A DNA stretch of 64,000 nt from Alviniconcha marisindica (lineage: Eukaryota; Mollusca; Gastropoda; Provannidae): positions 62,001 to 126,000 of the forward strand of contig JABMCL010000533.1 of NCBI GenBank assembly GCA_018857735.1. The letters are read 5' to 3'. How positions within the stretch are numbered: position 1 is the first letter of the stretch; each line of letters begins with the position of its first letter. Below the pieces are notes generated by a model. The model was given only the letters and a program-made list of their open reading frames with translations, was not told the origin of the DNA and ran no database searches. Positions 45,690 through 57,164 of the stretch are shown here, piece after piece. The position numbers and the translations under genes were made by a program.

Positions 45690-46028
45690 GGGGCCTTAAC
45701 TATGAATCGGGACTACGGTAGGCCAGGCCTAAACCAACGTTCCTGACTTTACAGTCCGAGACTTTGAGTTAGGCAAAGTTCGTATACATGGACGCGGACA
45801 ATGGTCGAGACAACAGAGTCTCTGACTTTCTCTGACTTCGCGCTGATAAGAAAGTGGTCATCACACGCGTCATCGCTTGTGCTAACTTTAGACGGGGCAA
45901 TCCCATCTGGGCATGCGCACCGACTTTGGTGTAGTCCCGGTCCATGATTACCATTTTGGGGCCATTGTCAATAGCCTTGAGATTTAGGCCGGCCTACCGC
46001 TTTAGGCCCGATTCATAGTTAAGGCCCC
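45690..46028. mobile_element. internal-deletion derivative of the adjacent TIR element (339 bp)
   Basis: Same TIRs and subterminal sequence as 44646-45681, but the middle is missing. The junction GCGCACCGACTTTGGTG joins GCGCACCGAC (about 44870) to GGACTTTGGTG (about 45585) at a shared GAC. Confidence 0.82.
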
Positions 46029-46034
46029 AGTGTT

Positions 46035-46168
46035 TTTTGCGTCTCCAGCGGTTTCTCTCTCTCTCTCTTTTTTTCTTTTCTTTTTCTCCTCTTGTTTACT
46101 TCGTCAAATTAGTACTGGATGTTCGTCGGCCAAAGCTCTTTCATTTTGGAGGGAAGAAAGGTCGCACT
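46035..46168 (-). repeat. inverted fragment of the TIR element interior
   Basis: Its reverse complement matches 45288-45415 (GAGTGCGACCTTTCTTCCC through AAGAGCTTTGGCCGACGAAC), immediately after the deletion derivative. Confidence 0.7.
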
Positions 46169-46535
46169 CAGGGCGAGAGCAAAGATAAACTAGCAATGTG
46201 ATTAAAACAAGGTACCCCTCAGAAGAAAATGTATCCCGCGTAGAAGAAAATGCATCCCGCGTAGGCACAAATAAAACAAACCAAAGGAAAACTAGCTGAT
46301 ACTGTCCAGAACAACAACAAATTAAACAAAAATCAGCAGTAAAATATAGTACAGAGGGCACTTGGGATTTCAGAGGAACCGCAACAGGCAAAAATACTTG
46401 GAGAGGAGACCAACGCTTGAAGTGGAGACAATCGCACCCCAAGACCGCAGCACGCACAGATATTTGGAGACTAACGCAGGAAATGGAGACAATCGCATCA
46501 CCAGACAAATAAACTAGTCGAACACAAGCTAGTCC

Positions 46536-46569
<34 letters not shown>

Positions 46570-46739
46570 AGGCCTAATTCTTGTAAGCGCCATTCTCTAA
46601 ACTCACTGCGCTGTACTCACAGATGGACAAAATTACATACATTTACATACATTTCAAGAAACAGAACCTTAAGTATAATATTCTATCATGAACATAATCA
46701 CCTAGCAGACATTAACTAGTCATACATACACAACCACAC

Positions 46740-46805
46740 ATCCACACACACACACGCACACACGCACGCACGCACGCACACACACACACTCAGGGAAACA
46801 CGCGC
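46740..46805. repeat. CA/CACG microsatellite
   Basis: Short compound tract in the CR1-like 3'UTR. Confidence 0.9.
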
Positions 46806-47049
46806 GCACCAATTAGTCTCCCATCATTCTCTCAAATACGCATTGCAATTAGTGAATTACCAATACCCTCTCAAAAACTCTCCCTTTGAGTCTCTGTTCC
46901 TCCTCGCCCCATGCCTGGCCCTCTCTTGGTCCCCCCCCCCCCCGCCCCCTTTTCCCTCTCTCTATTCATATGCTTCCTTCCTCACTCAACGACCCATATA
47001 CCGACACGTCACCTATGATCTAAAAGAGTAGCCTACCAGATTCTTGCAA

Positions 47050-47070
47050 TATATATATATATATATATAC

Positions 47071-47147
<77 letters not shown>

Positions 47148-47150
47148 CGT
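47050..47150. repeat. (AT)n-(GT)n-(CG)n microsatellite
   Basis: AT run at 47050-47069, then long GT tracts and a CG end. Confidence 0.95.
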
Positions 47151-48925
47151 TTAGAATAGTCTATAGGGACAAGATTTTACGCTTTAAAAATGAGAATGTT
47201 TTTGGGGGATTTTGAGATGTTTTTCATGAGAGGATCGCAGAGAACGAGACGGCTGATAGATTCTGAGAGACGCAGACAGATATGAAGGGAGTGATCCTTC
47301 CAAACGGCGGTATGCAGAGGTGCCAATCTTGCATTGAATTCAGAATTTCACCGGAAGCCAGTGCAATTCTTTCGGCAATGGAGTAATATGCTGTCACTTA
47401 GATGTCCGCATGACAAGTCTAGCAGCGCAGTTCTGGACTTTCTGCAAGCGAGCAATCTGTTCCGCCGGTAGCCCTGCGAGAATGGAATTGCAGTAGTCCA
47501 GTCGTGAGATTATAACGAAGAAACTAGCCTGGCTGTTGAGTTAGGAGGCAGGTAAGAGCGGATGGGTGCGATTTTCCGACGCTCCAGAAAAGTTGACCGG
47601 CAGATACTACTGATGTGCTGCTGCAATGACAGAGTCTGATAAAGACGAACCCCTAGATACTTCACTGACGGCTTCAAAGGAATTTTGTTTACCCCAATGT
47701 TCACGAACTCAGTGCCATCCAAGCTGAGGTGTAGTGTTGAACCTACAGGCATGATCTCGGTCTTATAAATGTTAAGCTTGAGCTTATTACTCTTCAAGCC
47801 TACTGTTCATGTCCTGGGCACAAAGCCATCACACCATCGATCGCCTGGAGGAGAGAGGCGTGGAAAGAAGAAGCGCTAGACGATCTTCCTTGAAAGGACG
47901 AGAGAGGGCCATCGTCAGTCAGACGAACATTGGAATCGTTTCAAAGGCGACGTTGGGGGAAACTTCTGAGAGACGGGGTGGAGCGCGTATGGGCTTTTCC
48001 GAGCGCATAGATACCATCTTGAACTGAACTTATTACTGTTCATCCAGGAGAGCAGATCATCAATGCAGATCCCAGTGCCAGTTTGGACAGTGAGAAACTG
48101 CGTGGGATAAGCACTTTGGACAGTTCCGTGTCATCTGCGTATTTATGATAATCACAACCATGGGCATCGATAACAGTGGACAGCGGCTTAGCATACAAAG
48201 TGAACCGTGCAGGCCCAAGCACTGAACTGTGTGGAACACCATTCTCAAGCGGGCGGGGGGACGACACAATGCCGTCTACAATAACTGACTGTTTACGGCT
48301 GCACAAGTAGAACTTGAGCCAGTCGAGAGCTCTGCCCCTAACACCAAAAGTAATCTCAAGTCTTTTTAGAAGGATGGCATGATCTAGAGTATCAAATGCG
48401 ACGCAGGATAAGCACCGAAACAAGCCAACCTTTGCAAGCCATTCAAGACACAGAACAAGAAGGTTATTTTAAGAAAGATGTTTCTGCAACTAAGACAAAA
48501 CAATCTTTCCCAAAATCTTTGAGACAAAAGGAAGATTTGAGACCGGGCAGAAACGTTTCAGACTGTTTAGGTTACTTTAAGAGTGTTGTCACAACAGCCT
48601 GCTTGAACTGATGAGGTACTGTACCAGTGGAGAGGGAGATATCAGTGGATATCAGTCTGCCAGACATTGCTTAGCAACAGAAGCTGGGATCGGATCAAGA
48701 TAACAGCTTCTGACATGTGTTTACAATAAGATCGTGTACTTTTTTTCTTTTTTTTTCCTTTTGTTTTTCTCTCAGAAACAGGTTCAAACAGTAAATCAGG
48801 ACTATAGTAGCTCGAGAAGGAAGATGGTTGACAAAAATGAGCATCAAGATCATTCTGGATCGTCTTCATTTTATCAAAGAAAAAGTCACAAATACTTCGG
48901 AAGAACAGAGCGTGATGTGATATGT

Positions 48926-48949
48926 TGGGGGGAGGGGGGGGGGGGGGGG
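48926..48949. repeat. poly-G tract
   Basis: G-run inside the CR1-like copy C. Confidence 0.88.
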
Positions 48950-49664
48950 CTGCTCATAGTTTTACCAAGCAGTTAATTGGATGCGACGAAGAGCTGCTTA
49001 CTGGAAGAACAGGCTGAAATCTTGTTATCAAAGCAGTTTCTTGGCTGATTTCACACCAGCCTTGACAGCAGTACGCCCAATGGCGAATATATGCCTGTGG
49101 ACAGTGAGCTGGGTGGCTCGCCAGCGGCGCTCTGTCTCTCTCCGCTTTCATGGAGTTGCCCTCACTGCGTCATTCTACGGAGTCTGATACGCCTGGTGGT
49201 CAGAGGGGCATGGCGGCCCAGGATCTGACGAAGGCAGTCGTTGCAGACGTCTACCAGCTTGGACACATGACACCACTTGGCGCCCTCAACCAAGGCTTTG
49301 ACGTCGGAAAAGAAACTGGGAGAATCAGTGGCCCTCACGTTACGTGACGCTACAAGTTTCGTGCTCGCAGACGGCCGATTAACGGCTATGGTTGAAAAGA
49401 TGGTGTGGTCACCAAGAACAACAATCTCTTTGACATTCGTCATTGCGGAAAGGCAGCTGACATTTGAACACACTACAACCCAGTTGAGGATATGACTGCC
49501 CCGGTGGGTGGGGACATCAACAGTCTGCATAAGATCATGATCTTGCAGCAGTCTTGAGTCGGTTGACTTCTCTGTTGGATGGGTCGTCGCAATGGAAATT
49601 GAAGTCGCCAAGGACCACAAAATTACTGCGAGAGCAAGAATACGTGAACAGAAAGTCTTGGAAT

Positions 49665-49689
49665 TCATAACACACACACACACACAACA

Positions 49690-49736
<47 letters not shown>

Positions 49737-49840
49737 ACAAACAAACAAACAAACAAAAAACACAACAAAGAAACAACAGCAACAACAACAACAACACACA
49801 CACACACACAAAACAACAACAACAACAACAACAACACGTG
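49665..49840. repeat. CA and CAA microsatellite inside CR1-like endonuclease
   Basis: (CA)n blocks, ACAAACAAACAA and (CAA)n tracts separate two collinear endonuclease parts. Confidence 0.92.
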
Positions 49841-50005
49841 ATTAGTGAGTTTGTTTTTCCTGTTTCGGGAAAAACAACTAAAACAGACATATTTTCACTG
49901 AAAAGATGGAGCTCAGCGGCCTCAACTGACTCAAATGAAATAGGTTTGAAAGATATGCAGTTGGTAAAGCAGTTTTTCGCAACAAAAGCAACTCCGCCAC
50001 CCCTA

Positions 50006-50100
50006 CAGTTTTTACTGTGTTTTGGTTCTTTGCTTTGTAATGGGCTATGCACTCCATTATGGAGAAATAGCACATGAAAGAGTACATTATTATTATTACA
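50006..50100 (+). mobile_element. Penelope-like 3' tail fragment
   Basis: TGGGCTATGCACTCCATTAT, GGAGAAATAGCACATGAAAGAG then ATTATTATTATTAC resembles 54725-54830, which follows a Penelope-like endonuclease. It abuts the truncated 5' end of CR1-like copy C. Confidence 0.5.
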
Positions 50101-50275
50101 TCCGACACGAGGAAACGATTGGAAGTCGTAGTCCAGAAGAGTCAGTTCGGAAATGTACGCCTCATCACCCTGTAGATACAGCTACGTGTTCCAACGATGT
50201 ATCATCGATCATTTAATCGATTCACATGTTTTATGTCAGTCACAAACGCAAAAGTAATTTTAGGTCGAAGTGTAA

Positions 50276-50322
50276 ACACACACACACACACACACACACA
50301 CCACACACACACACACACACAA
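50276..50322. repeat. (CA)n microsatellite
   Basis: CA tract with one CC interruption. No gene is seen between 50330 and 51300; a motif GGATCGA(C/T)TCG...CGTCTCCACCTG recurs at about 50770 and 50957. Confidence 0.92.
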
Positions 50323-51370
50323 ACGCAAGTAACTAACGAAAGAAAACCACCATCTAGGTGGTAGACTCCGCGTGCGTGGGAAAATGCTCTAGGCTGACAC
50401 ACCTAAGAAGCCCTAAATGAAAGGAAAACAACAGCTCAAGGAAGAAAAGAAAAGTTATTTCGCTTGTCATCTAATTTTTCATCGTTTTTAACCGTTTAAC
50501 TGTTGTTCAAGTGTCGTTTTGTCGCTTGACAAATGGGGATTACCCCGAAAATTTGCAGACTGTGTGTCTGTCATAATGAATAAGCGTTCTTTTGAACCTT
50601 TCATATCATCTATTCATTTGCTACGTCACATTTAATTACGTAGTTAATATTTTTATGGTGCTTAGGGTCAAAAGGTCAGGTGCAGCCTCACCTTTGTGCA
50701 TATATAACATCAAACGTTTTCCTTTCTCGAAACATGTGAACTCACTCACACAACTGTTTACTCCCGTCTGGATCGATTCGATTCGTCGTCTCCACCTGAG
50801 CTACTCCAGCAAGGGTTGTACCAAGAATGCCAATGAACTTATTGTGCTAATGCACAATTTATTATTTGTTCGATTTGTGACGATTAAGACTGCTGCTAAC
50901 CAAATCATTGGACTTCTGAATGTGTTTTCTAATCATCAGTAAAAGCTTACTTCCGGTTGGATCGACTCGCCGTCTCCACCTGTCATTCCAGCTTGGGATG
51001 TGTCTACGCTCTCAGTGAACATGTATACAACATTAAAGATTGCATATGATTGTACCTGATTTGTTCTTCTTCGCCCCTCATAATCCATAAAGGACAAGTA
51101 TACGTGAGTACATGACTTCTTATTGGTGTGACTTTCAATTTTTTCATTTCGACTTCCGGTGTCAACATCCGGCTTGTAGAACTCGTGAGAGCCTGGATTT
51201 AAGTCGGTGAACACAAAATACTACAAACAACTCTGGAAGAACTTAAAATAAAAATATAATTAACTCTCAATGTCCCCACTGGCGGTACAGCTCATCCCCC
51301 TCTACCTGTTTACAGGGTTCGTAATAACCCTTACCCAGGTCACCAACCATGGAACAGCTGACGCCACCCT

Positions 51371-52228
51371 GTGCACCAAGCACAGGGTGACGACATAGTA
51401 ATGCGGACAGACCAGACAATCGACGCTGATGCGTCTAGGGTCCCTTGCGGTGTCTGCGACAGGTCTGTCGACTGGGGAGACAGGGGTGTCGCATGCGAGT
51501 CCTGTGGGGCATGGTTCCATGCCTCATGTCTGAACATAGGCTCCCATACATACCTCAACGATCTAAATGAGTCGGACATTTCATGGCATTGTGTTATATG
51601 CGCAAATCAAAACCACAGTGCTACATTGTTTGATCTACATGGAGTGGGTCACGAGTCACCATGGACCTCTAACACCATGTCAGTCCCTGATGCTGACAAT
51701 GAGTTCAAGCCGCTTCATTCCTCGACCCCAACACGATCTAGCCAACATGGCAGACAACGTAACCGCCCCCGTAGGGTTCTAAACGTCAACTTCCGCTTAG
51801 TGGTGGGAAAACGTGCAGAGATCGCAAACACGTTAGACAGTACCAAGCCCGACATCATAACAGGAACCGAGACATGGCTGGACTCCAGCATCGGTGATGC
51901 TGAATTCTTCCCCTCCCACTACACACTCTACAGAAAAGATCGTAACAGAGGAGGAGGTGGTGTGCTCATTGCTGTGAGAGATGACATCCAGGGAGAAGTG
52001 GTAGATGAAATAGACACTGACTGTGAAATACTGTGGGTGAAGCTACTGACCAGGAGCCAGAAGCATGTCTACATCTGTGCCTTCTACAGGCCCAATGTCT
52101 CAGACGCCTTAAGTATGCAGCGGCTGGAGTCATCCCTACGCCGAGCAGCAGGCATGAGAAATGCCGAACTCCTGGCTGCTGGCGATTTCAACCTACCACA
52201 CTGGACCAACATGACTGTGTGGACCTGA
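51371..52228 (+). pseudogene. LINE ORF fragment: PHD finger fused to AP-endonuclease
   Basis: An open frame of 285 codons, 3'-truncated. The PHD-type finger uses C26, C29, C42, C45, H50, C53, C74 and C77 (PCGVC, ACESC, WFHASC, WHCVIC), the C4HC3 spacing of PHD fingers. A linker follows, then an endonuclease from about residue 133: IITGTETWLDSSI, RGGGGVLIAVRDD, VYICAFYRPN and LLAAGDFNLPHW. The frame is uninterrupted until sequence homology ends at about 52210, just after the GDFN motif. PHD plus endonuclease is known from CR1/L2-type invertebrate elements; the PHD is thought to bind histone tails. RT is absent, so this copy is not autonomous. Confidence 0.82.
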
Positions 52229-52289
52229 TACATGACACCGGTAACGAAAGTGGTAACGAAACAACGAGAATGTCATGAAAGAATGCGTA

Positions 52290-52560
52290 TATTACGTGGT
52301 ATTGCGTGTTCTCTTTTCGTGTACATATTCCCAGTAATTCATTTAAGTTTTCTCATTCTTACCATCAGTAACTATATATCAAGAGCCATTTCTTCCCTTC
52401 TTCTTTCTATAATTTTGACGTCAAATTATTAATATTGTAATGACTCAGACGTTCTTCAAAATGATTTTGCCATCGTTTCATTGTTCGTCTTGGCAATTTC
52501 AGAAAATATCAATTCATTTCCGTGTATTTTATGCTGTTCCCCTTGAAAAAGTTAGGGAAA
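52290..52560 (+). repeat. dispersed repeat R4, copy 1
   Basis: Related pieces occur at 54865-55035 (TACATATTCC, TTCTTACCATCAGTAAC, GTAATGAC) and 55890-55970 (CATTTCATTGTTTGTCTTGGC, TTTTATGCTGTTCCCC). Class unknown. Confidence 0.6.
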
Positions 52561-53064
52561 TGAAATTATTTCAAACACACTGTACAGATTAAAAAAAGAA
52601 AAAGAAAAAAAAATTGTTAAAAATAATTTCTACGTGAAAAAACATGTACATAAAACTGAGAAGTTCCGGTATCCTGTGAATGATTTCATGCTAAAACGCG
52701 GGAAAGAGCTCGTGAAAACAGTATCTGGGAAAGTGTCTTTCTAAAATCGTTATAAAATCGACGGTACGTTTAATCACAAAACTTTTAATGCGGATCATGT
52801 TCGTTTAACCTCTTCCAAGCACACGAGAGGGAGATGATTGTACCTCTGGTGGAGTTTATGTACCCTGATTACACGCATGCCAGATGAGAGTTACCGTAGG
52901 CGACTTAGGTCTTTATTGCTGTACTTGTGTTACGTATTTCGAACACTGATGAACTCCTTTGTATGTTGATTCTCCGAAGGAGAGTTCTTTTAACATTGCG
53001 ATTTTCTTGGATACCATGAATGCGATGAATGCGAATCTTTAAACGAGGTAGTTTTACACTAGAC

Positions 53065-53193
53065 CACGATTGCATACTTGTGGTTGGCCATCCTCGACAT
53101 ATTCTATCTTTTTATTGTTCGTCTTTTATTTGTTGCGGTCTCTACTGACAATAGTAACTGTCGAGTATGGCCAAGCACAAGTATGCAATCGTG
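53065..53193. repeat. 35-bp inverted repeat with 59-bp loop
   Basis: Arms 53065-53099 and 53159-53193 pair at 33 of 35 positions (CACGATTGCATACTTGTG... / ...CACAAGTATGCAATCGTG). The surrounding 52560-53740 has no gene. Confidence 0.9.
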
Positions 53194-53989
53194 ACGTCGA
53201 TATTACACGCGCAACCTCACGTGTGTTCGTCTAATGTAGATCTAAACATTTTTTTGCAAATTAGGCTGTTATAATACTGTGATTAGTTTATCCGCTTCAA
53301 CATGTAGCTAGAGACCTAAGGCTTTTCTAACTGCACTTTGGAGTGAAGTATTGTGCTGCTGCAGACAGACAATTTTAACCATACTGATTTATTTCAGACA
53401 CATCGACGTCCTCAAGGCCGTCCCTGAGGGTCACAGTAATCGATAAAAGATTGGCAACGCATTAATTAGGAAACTTGTGACTGTAGCAGATTTTTCGTCT
53501 TTCCGGTGTTCGACTTTTTTTCCTTTTTTTTAAACGCCCAAATAAACAAATATATACATAAACAAAGAAAATATCAGTTTAATATATTTTGACAATGCTA
53601 AGGTTATTCATGAACTTAGACACGTAGAACTTTCTTACTTTTGCACCTTTGATGCAGTGGGTGCCATTAACAACATGTGTAGTTCGTAAGACACGAGTTG
53701 ACTAAAGGAATAAATGAGCGCATATTTTCAGTTGTTATTTAGTTCTGAGCACACACAATGAGAAGAATAGCATTTATTTTCAGGAATTCAGGGGTACAAA
53801 TTAAAGCAAAGCGCCTGTCCTGGCATGAAAGTGTCGGACTGCTTTGTGACGTCCGTTTGCACGAGAACGGGTTCTATGCTACAAAACCACAGGCTATTTT
53901 AATTCTAGTTTTCATCCATTTGTCTTTTATTTATCGGGAAACATAGTGGTTTTAAGCCACAGCACGACATACCCACGTAATTATGAATG

Positions 53990-54017
53990 AACACACACAC
54001 ACGCACACACACACGCG

Positions 54018-54080
<63 letters not shown>

Positions 54081-54093
54081 ACACACACACACA
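53990..54093. repeat. (CA)n-(CG)n-(CA)n microsatellite
   Basis: Long compound tract. Its left flank (ACCCACGTAATTATGAATGAAC) recurs inverted at about 56437-56460 beside another GT tract. Confidence 0.95.
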
Positions 54094-54126
54094 GACTTAT
54101 TCCATCTGCAGAGCAACAACATGTAG

Positions 54127-54830
54127 TTGGTAGCTGACACGACCTTTTGTGATAGGCCTCTGGTGGCTTTCAAGAAAGATCGGAACCTACGTGAGATTCT
54201 CGTACACTCCAACCTCCGTAGTCATGCTAACTCCACACCAGGCACATTCCCCTGCTCCACTGACGGGTGTAAGGCATGCCCCCACTTGTGTGCTGACACC
54301 TCCATTAGAGGTCCCAATGGTCACATGTCTATCAAGAGGACTTTCACGTGTCAGAGCGACAACCTGGTATATGCCATCACCTGTCAGTCTTGCAACATGA
54401 TCTGTGTTGGTGAGTCTTCCTTCGCGGTTCGTTTTTCGGAGCATCTGGCTGACATCCGCCACAACCGCAGCAAAGTTTCCTATCGCAGACGTCTAACCTG
54501 GTGCACAGCTCTCTCCACCTCTCCACCTGGTCACCCAGGTTTACCAGCCACGACCTGTATCTGCGTTGTCGGTCTCTTGCCAGTCGAGCTAAACGTTCTT
54601 TTTATTTTGGTCATCCGAAAATAGATGGTAGTAACTCCAAATTATGTCTGCTTTGACTGCATAATCTTGAAAAAACGGAGAAGAACCATTAAGATATAAA
54701 CACCACTGTTTCATTCTCAGTCCTTCGTTGCTTTAGTTCAATGGGCTATTTGCTCTGTGATAGAGCAAATATTTTAGCACATGATAGCACATGAAAGAAT
54801 GTATTTATTATCTATTAACACAAAAGAAGG
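54127..54830 (+). pseudogene. Penelope-like element C-terminus (GIY-YIG endonuclease) and 3' tail
   Basis: PLVAFKKDRNLREILVHSNL, then GTFPCSTDGCKACPHLC and IKRTFTCQSDNLVYAITCQSC, then ICVGESSFAVRFSEHLADIRHN: the Cys-rich linker and GIY-YIG nuclease of Penelope-like retroelements (NLVYAI / ICVGES are the GIY/YIG strands; R and H follow). The frame shifts after about residue 120. The 3' tail at 54725-54830 holds TGGGCTATTTGCTCTGTGAT and TAGCACATGAAAGAATG. RT is absent. Confidence 0.82.
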
Positions 54831-54864
54831 CGGCACACAAAACAAAACACACGTCCCGTCCCGT

Positions 54865-55035
54865 GTTCTCTTGTTGTGTACATATTCCTAGTTTGTTATT
54901 CTTACCATCAGTAACCACTTCCAAAGCAATTGTTTCCTTCGACTCTTCCTTCTCCTTTCTGTAATCTTGCGTCAAATTATAAATATCGTAATGACGTCAA
55001 AATTATTTTGCCGTCATTTCATTGAGTCATTTCAT
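54865..55035 (+). repeat. dispersed repeat R4, copy 2 (left part)
   Basis: Matches the left half of 52290-52560; a matching right part is at 55890-55970, beyond the TIR element. Confidence 0.5.
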
Positions 55036-55054
55036 TTCATTTATGTGTTTACAT

Positions 55055-55866
55055 AGGGTGGCATGGGGGAAATTCGTCCACTCGTTTGGTTGGGGGAACT
55101 TCGGCCACCCAAACACCTTGCGAATTGAACTCAATACTACGCATCGACCCCTACAATTGAACTTTTCCAAACTGTAACATAAGCTTCATAATGGATCAGT
55201 CCACAAACGAAACAACAAACGAGAGTTACAAGTAGCGTATGGGAAAACCTGTCCTATTCTTGGAGCCTTGCTATTCGCTTGGCAACAAAACCATAGTGTG
55301 GGTTGTACGAAAAGTAAGGACCGACATACTGCTGGCAGATCTTGTTTGTTTTCAAGTTCAGTGTTTGCCACCATCTGCCCACTTAAAAATCCTCCTAATC
55401 CTCCTAATTCTCGTCATTTTGATGACGTCGTTTTAAATCTACGTATACATTCATAATATATATATATATTTTTTTTTACACCAGCTTCTTCTTGTCTGTC
55501 TTCTTCTTAGATTCTTCTCCTTTGTCTGTCTATTTTCTTGCACCTGACAAAGACAATTTTCTGTCGAAAGCGCTTGTGTTTCCTTGTGTCTCGTCGTATA
55601 GGTGAGTACATTTCCCTAGATCTGTTCTATCAGTTTTGTCAACCTCACCAGCAGTTGTTCACTCATTCCTCAGAAAAAAGAATGTTTTCTTTCCTATTCA
55701 TGAGATCACACGGGTGGTTGTGTTGTATACTAGTCTGCGATTGGTCGAAAGTGTCTACAATCCACAACGAGCTTGTGTTGGTTAAGCCAGTGTGACAGAA
55801 TCGTGTCTCGAAGCGTGCATATGAATCAAACGTATCTGTTTGGACGAATTTCCCGCAGGCCACCCT
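55055..55866. mobile_element. TIR element (about 810 bp), probable TA target
   Basis: AGGGTGGCATGGGGGAAATT through CGTCCA (55055-55080) is complementary to TGGACGAATTTCCCGCAGGC through CACCCT (55841-55866) at 24 of 26 positions. If the ends are GGGTGG...CCACCC, a TA flanks both sides (55054-55055, 55866-55867), as in Tc1/mariner-like elements. No transposase recognised inside. It contains a CTGTCGAAAGCGCTTGTGTTT motif also found at about 63255. Confidence 0.78.
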
Positions 55867-55889
55867 AAAATGTTCGAAAGAACGCTAGA

Positions 55890-55970
55890 AATCATTTCAT
55901 TGTTTGTCTTGGCAATTTCAAATAATATCAATTTATTTCCGAGTTTTTTATGCTGTTCCCCATGGAGAAA
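55890..55970 (+). repeat. dispersed repeat R4, right part
   Basis: Matches 52475-52550. Confidence 0.5.
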
Positions 55971-56038
55971 AAAAAAAAAGAAAAAAAAAAAAAAGGGAGG
56001 GGGGTGGGTGGGGGGTGGGTGGGTGGGTGGGTGGGGGT
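55969..56038. repeat. A-rich then G-rich tract
   Basis: Poly-A with single G interruptions, followed by GGGTGGGT-type repeats with quadruplex potential. Confidence 0.88.
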
Positions 56039-56691
56039 TTGCATAACATTATGGCGTCACTTCAATGATGACGCCACGTAAGTATTTCTATTACGAACTC
56101 AGGGAACTCTGTCACCATAATACTGAAAAATACCAAACATCACAATTATTACATTAACTTAGCAGAACCCATCCTCCTACTCTCACAACAATATTTATCA
56201 TCAGCTGGTACACTGACAACCAAGACTACATCTAAATATTAATGAAGAAATTCCCCCAAAACAGCATATTAAATACAATTAATTATCCTCACTCAATTCT
56301 TGACCTAGATACAAATAAACTACATAATGCTAACCTAGCAAAATCCAGTCTCTACACGGTTTCTGTGGACATAAAGCAACACTGAACTGGAACTTTGCAA
56401 AATATCACTGTTACATGTGTGTGTGAGTGTGTGTGTATTCATTCATAATTACATGGGTAGGTCGTGCTCTTCCTAATTTTCGTCATTTTGATGACGTCGT
56501 TTTAAATTTATATTTACATTCTTAACGTTGTTTTACTTCAACTACTTGTCTGTCTTCTTCTTCTGTGAGCTTGTTAGACGAAAAAACGAGAAGCAGTTTG
56601 CAAATTGGGGTAGAAGCATGCGTGTTTTTGTTGTTGTTGTAAATTGTGTGGTATAGCATATAGATTGAAATTTTAAATGGAAGGAAGGTCG

Positions 56692-56734
56692 AAGGTCACT
56701 TTTTAGGTCACCGTGACCTTTATAATTTAGGTCA
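56692..56734. promoter_or_regulatory. estrogen-response-element-like palindrome with flanking half-sites
   Basis: AGGTCACCGTGACCT at 56705-56719 is a perfect IR3 palindrome; AAGGTCA at 56692-56698 and AGGTCA at 56729-56734 flank it. No promoter or gene is identified nearby, so function is uncertain. Confidence 0.4.
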
Positions 56735-57164
56735 CCGTGTAAAATCAAATGGTATTCAGATATTCTCAGTATCTCTGATAGTTTCTGTTTTCAAACCCCG
56801 AGTGCAACACTGGTAATTGTACAATGGTTGCACTTTACACCCAAAAAAGGTTTAAGTCTTTTAAATGTACATTATGATGCTAAAAATAGCCATACATGTG
56901 ACTACATGATACGTTATGAATCAAAACTAGATACTGTACTGCTGTTTTATGATTTGGTTGACCGAAGTTAATGCTTTTTGTCTCACATCAGAAGCTATTG
57001 AAAGCAAGAGTATTTTAAATCATAATAAAGTGATACGTCTGTAATGCAAAGTGATTGCTAATGACTGCTGTGCCTGTGTTGTCTAGGCCGCAAGCACCTT
57101 ATGCACACTGGCTATGTATCACTTTCAAAACTACCTAGAACAAAGTTTGACTGCATACATTTGA

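Larger units (their letters stand above)
46535..50005 (-). pseudogene. CR1-like LINE, endonuclease to 3' end (copy C, about 3.5 kb)
   Basis: The longest CR1-type copy. The endonuclease starts near 50005 (CRGGGVAFVAKNCF, FKPISFESVEAAELHLF), is broken by a CA/(TTG)n microsatellite at 49670-49840, and resumes with NFVVLGDFNFHCDDP and the GRHAPLTTRRIRLR block. A linker (RRWRATQLTVHRHIF) lies at about 49090. RT follows: FDTLDHAILLKRLEITF, PHSSVLGPARFTLY, YADD at 48130-48141 and YLGVRLYQTLSLQQH. The 3'UTR holds GT tracts and the element ends at 46535-46620 with GTACAGCGCAGTGAG...AATGGCGCTTAC and an (ATC)n tail on the - strand. Many frameshifts; 47800-48020 holds unrelated or rearranged sequence. 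Confidence 0.85.

Noticed and set aside
50592..50942. 116-codon open frame
   Set aside because: No recognisable domain, AT-rich composition, and it overlaps short repeated motifs; not supported as a gene.
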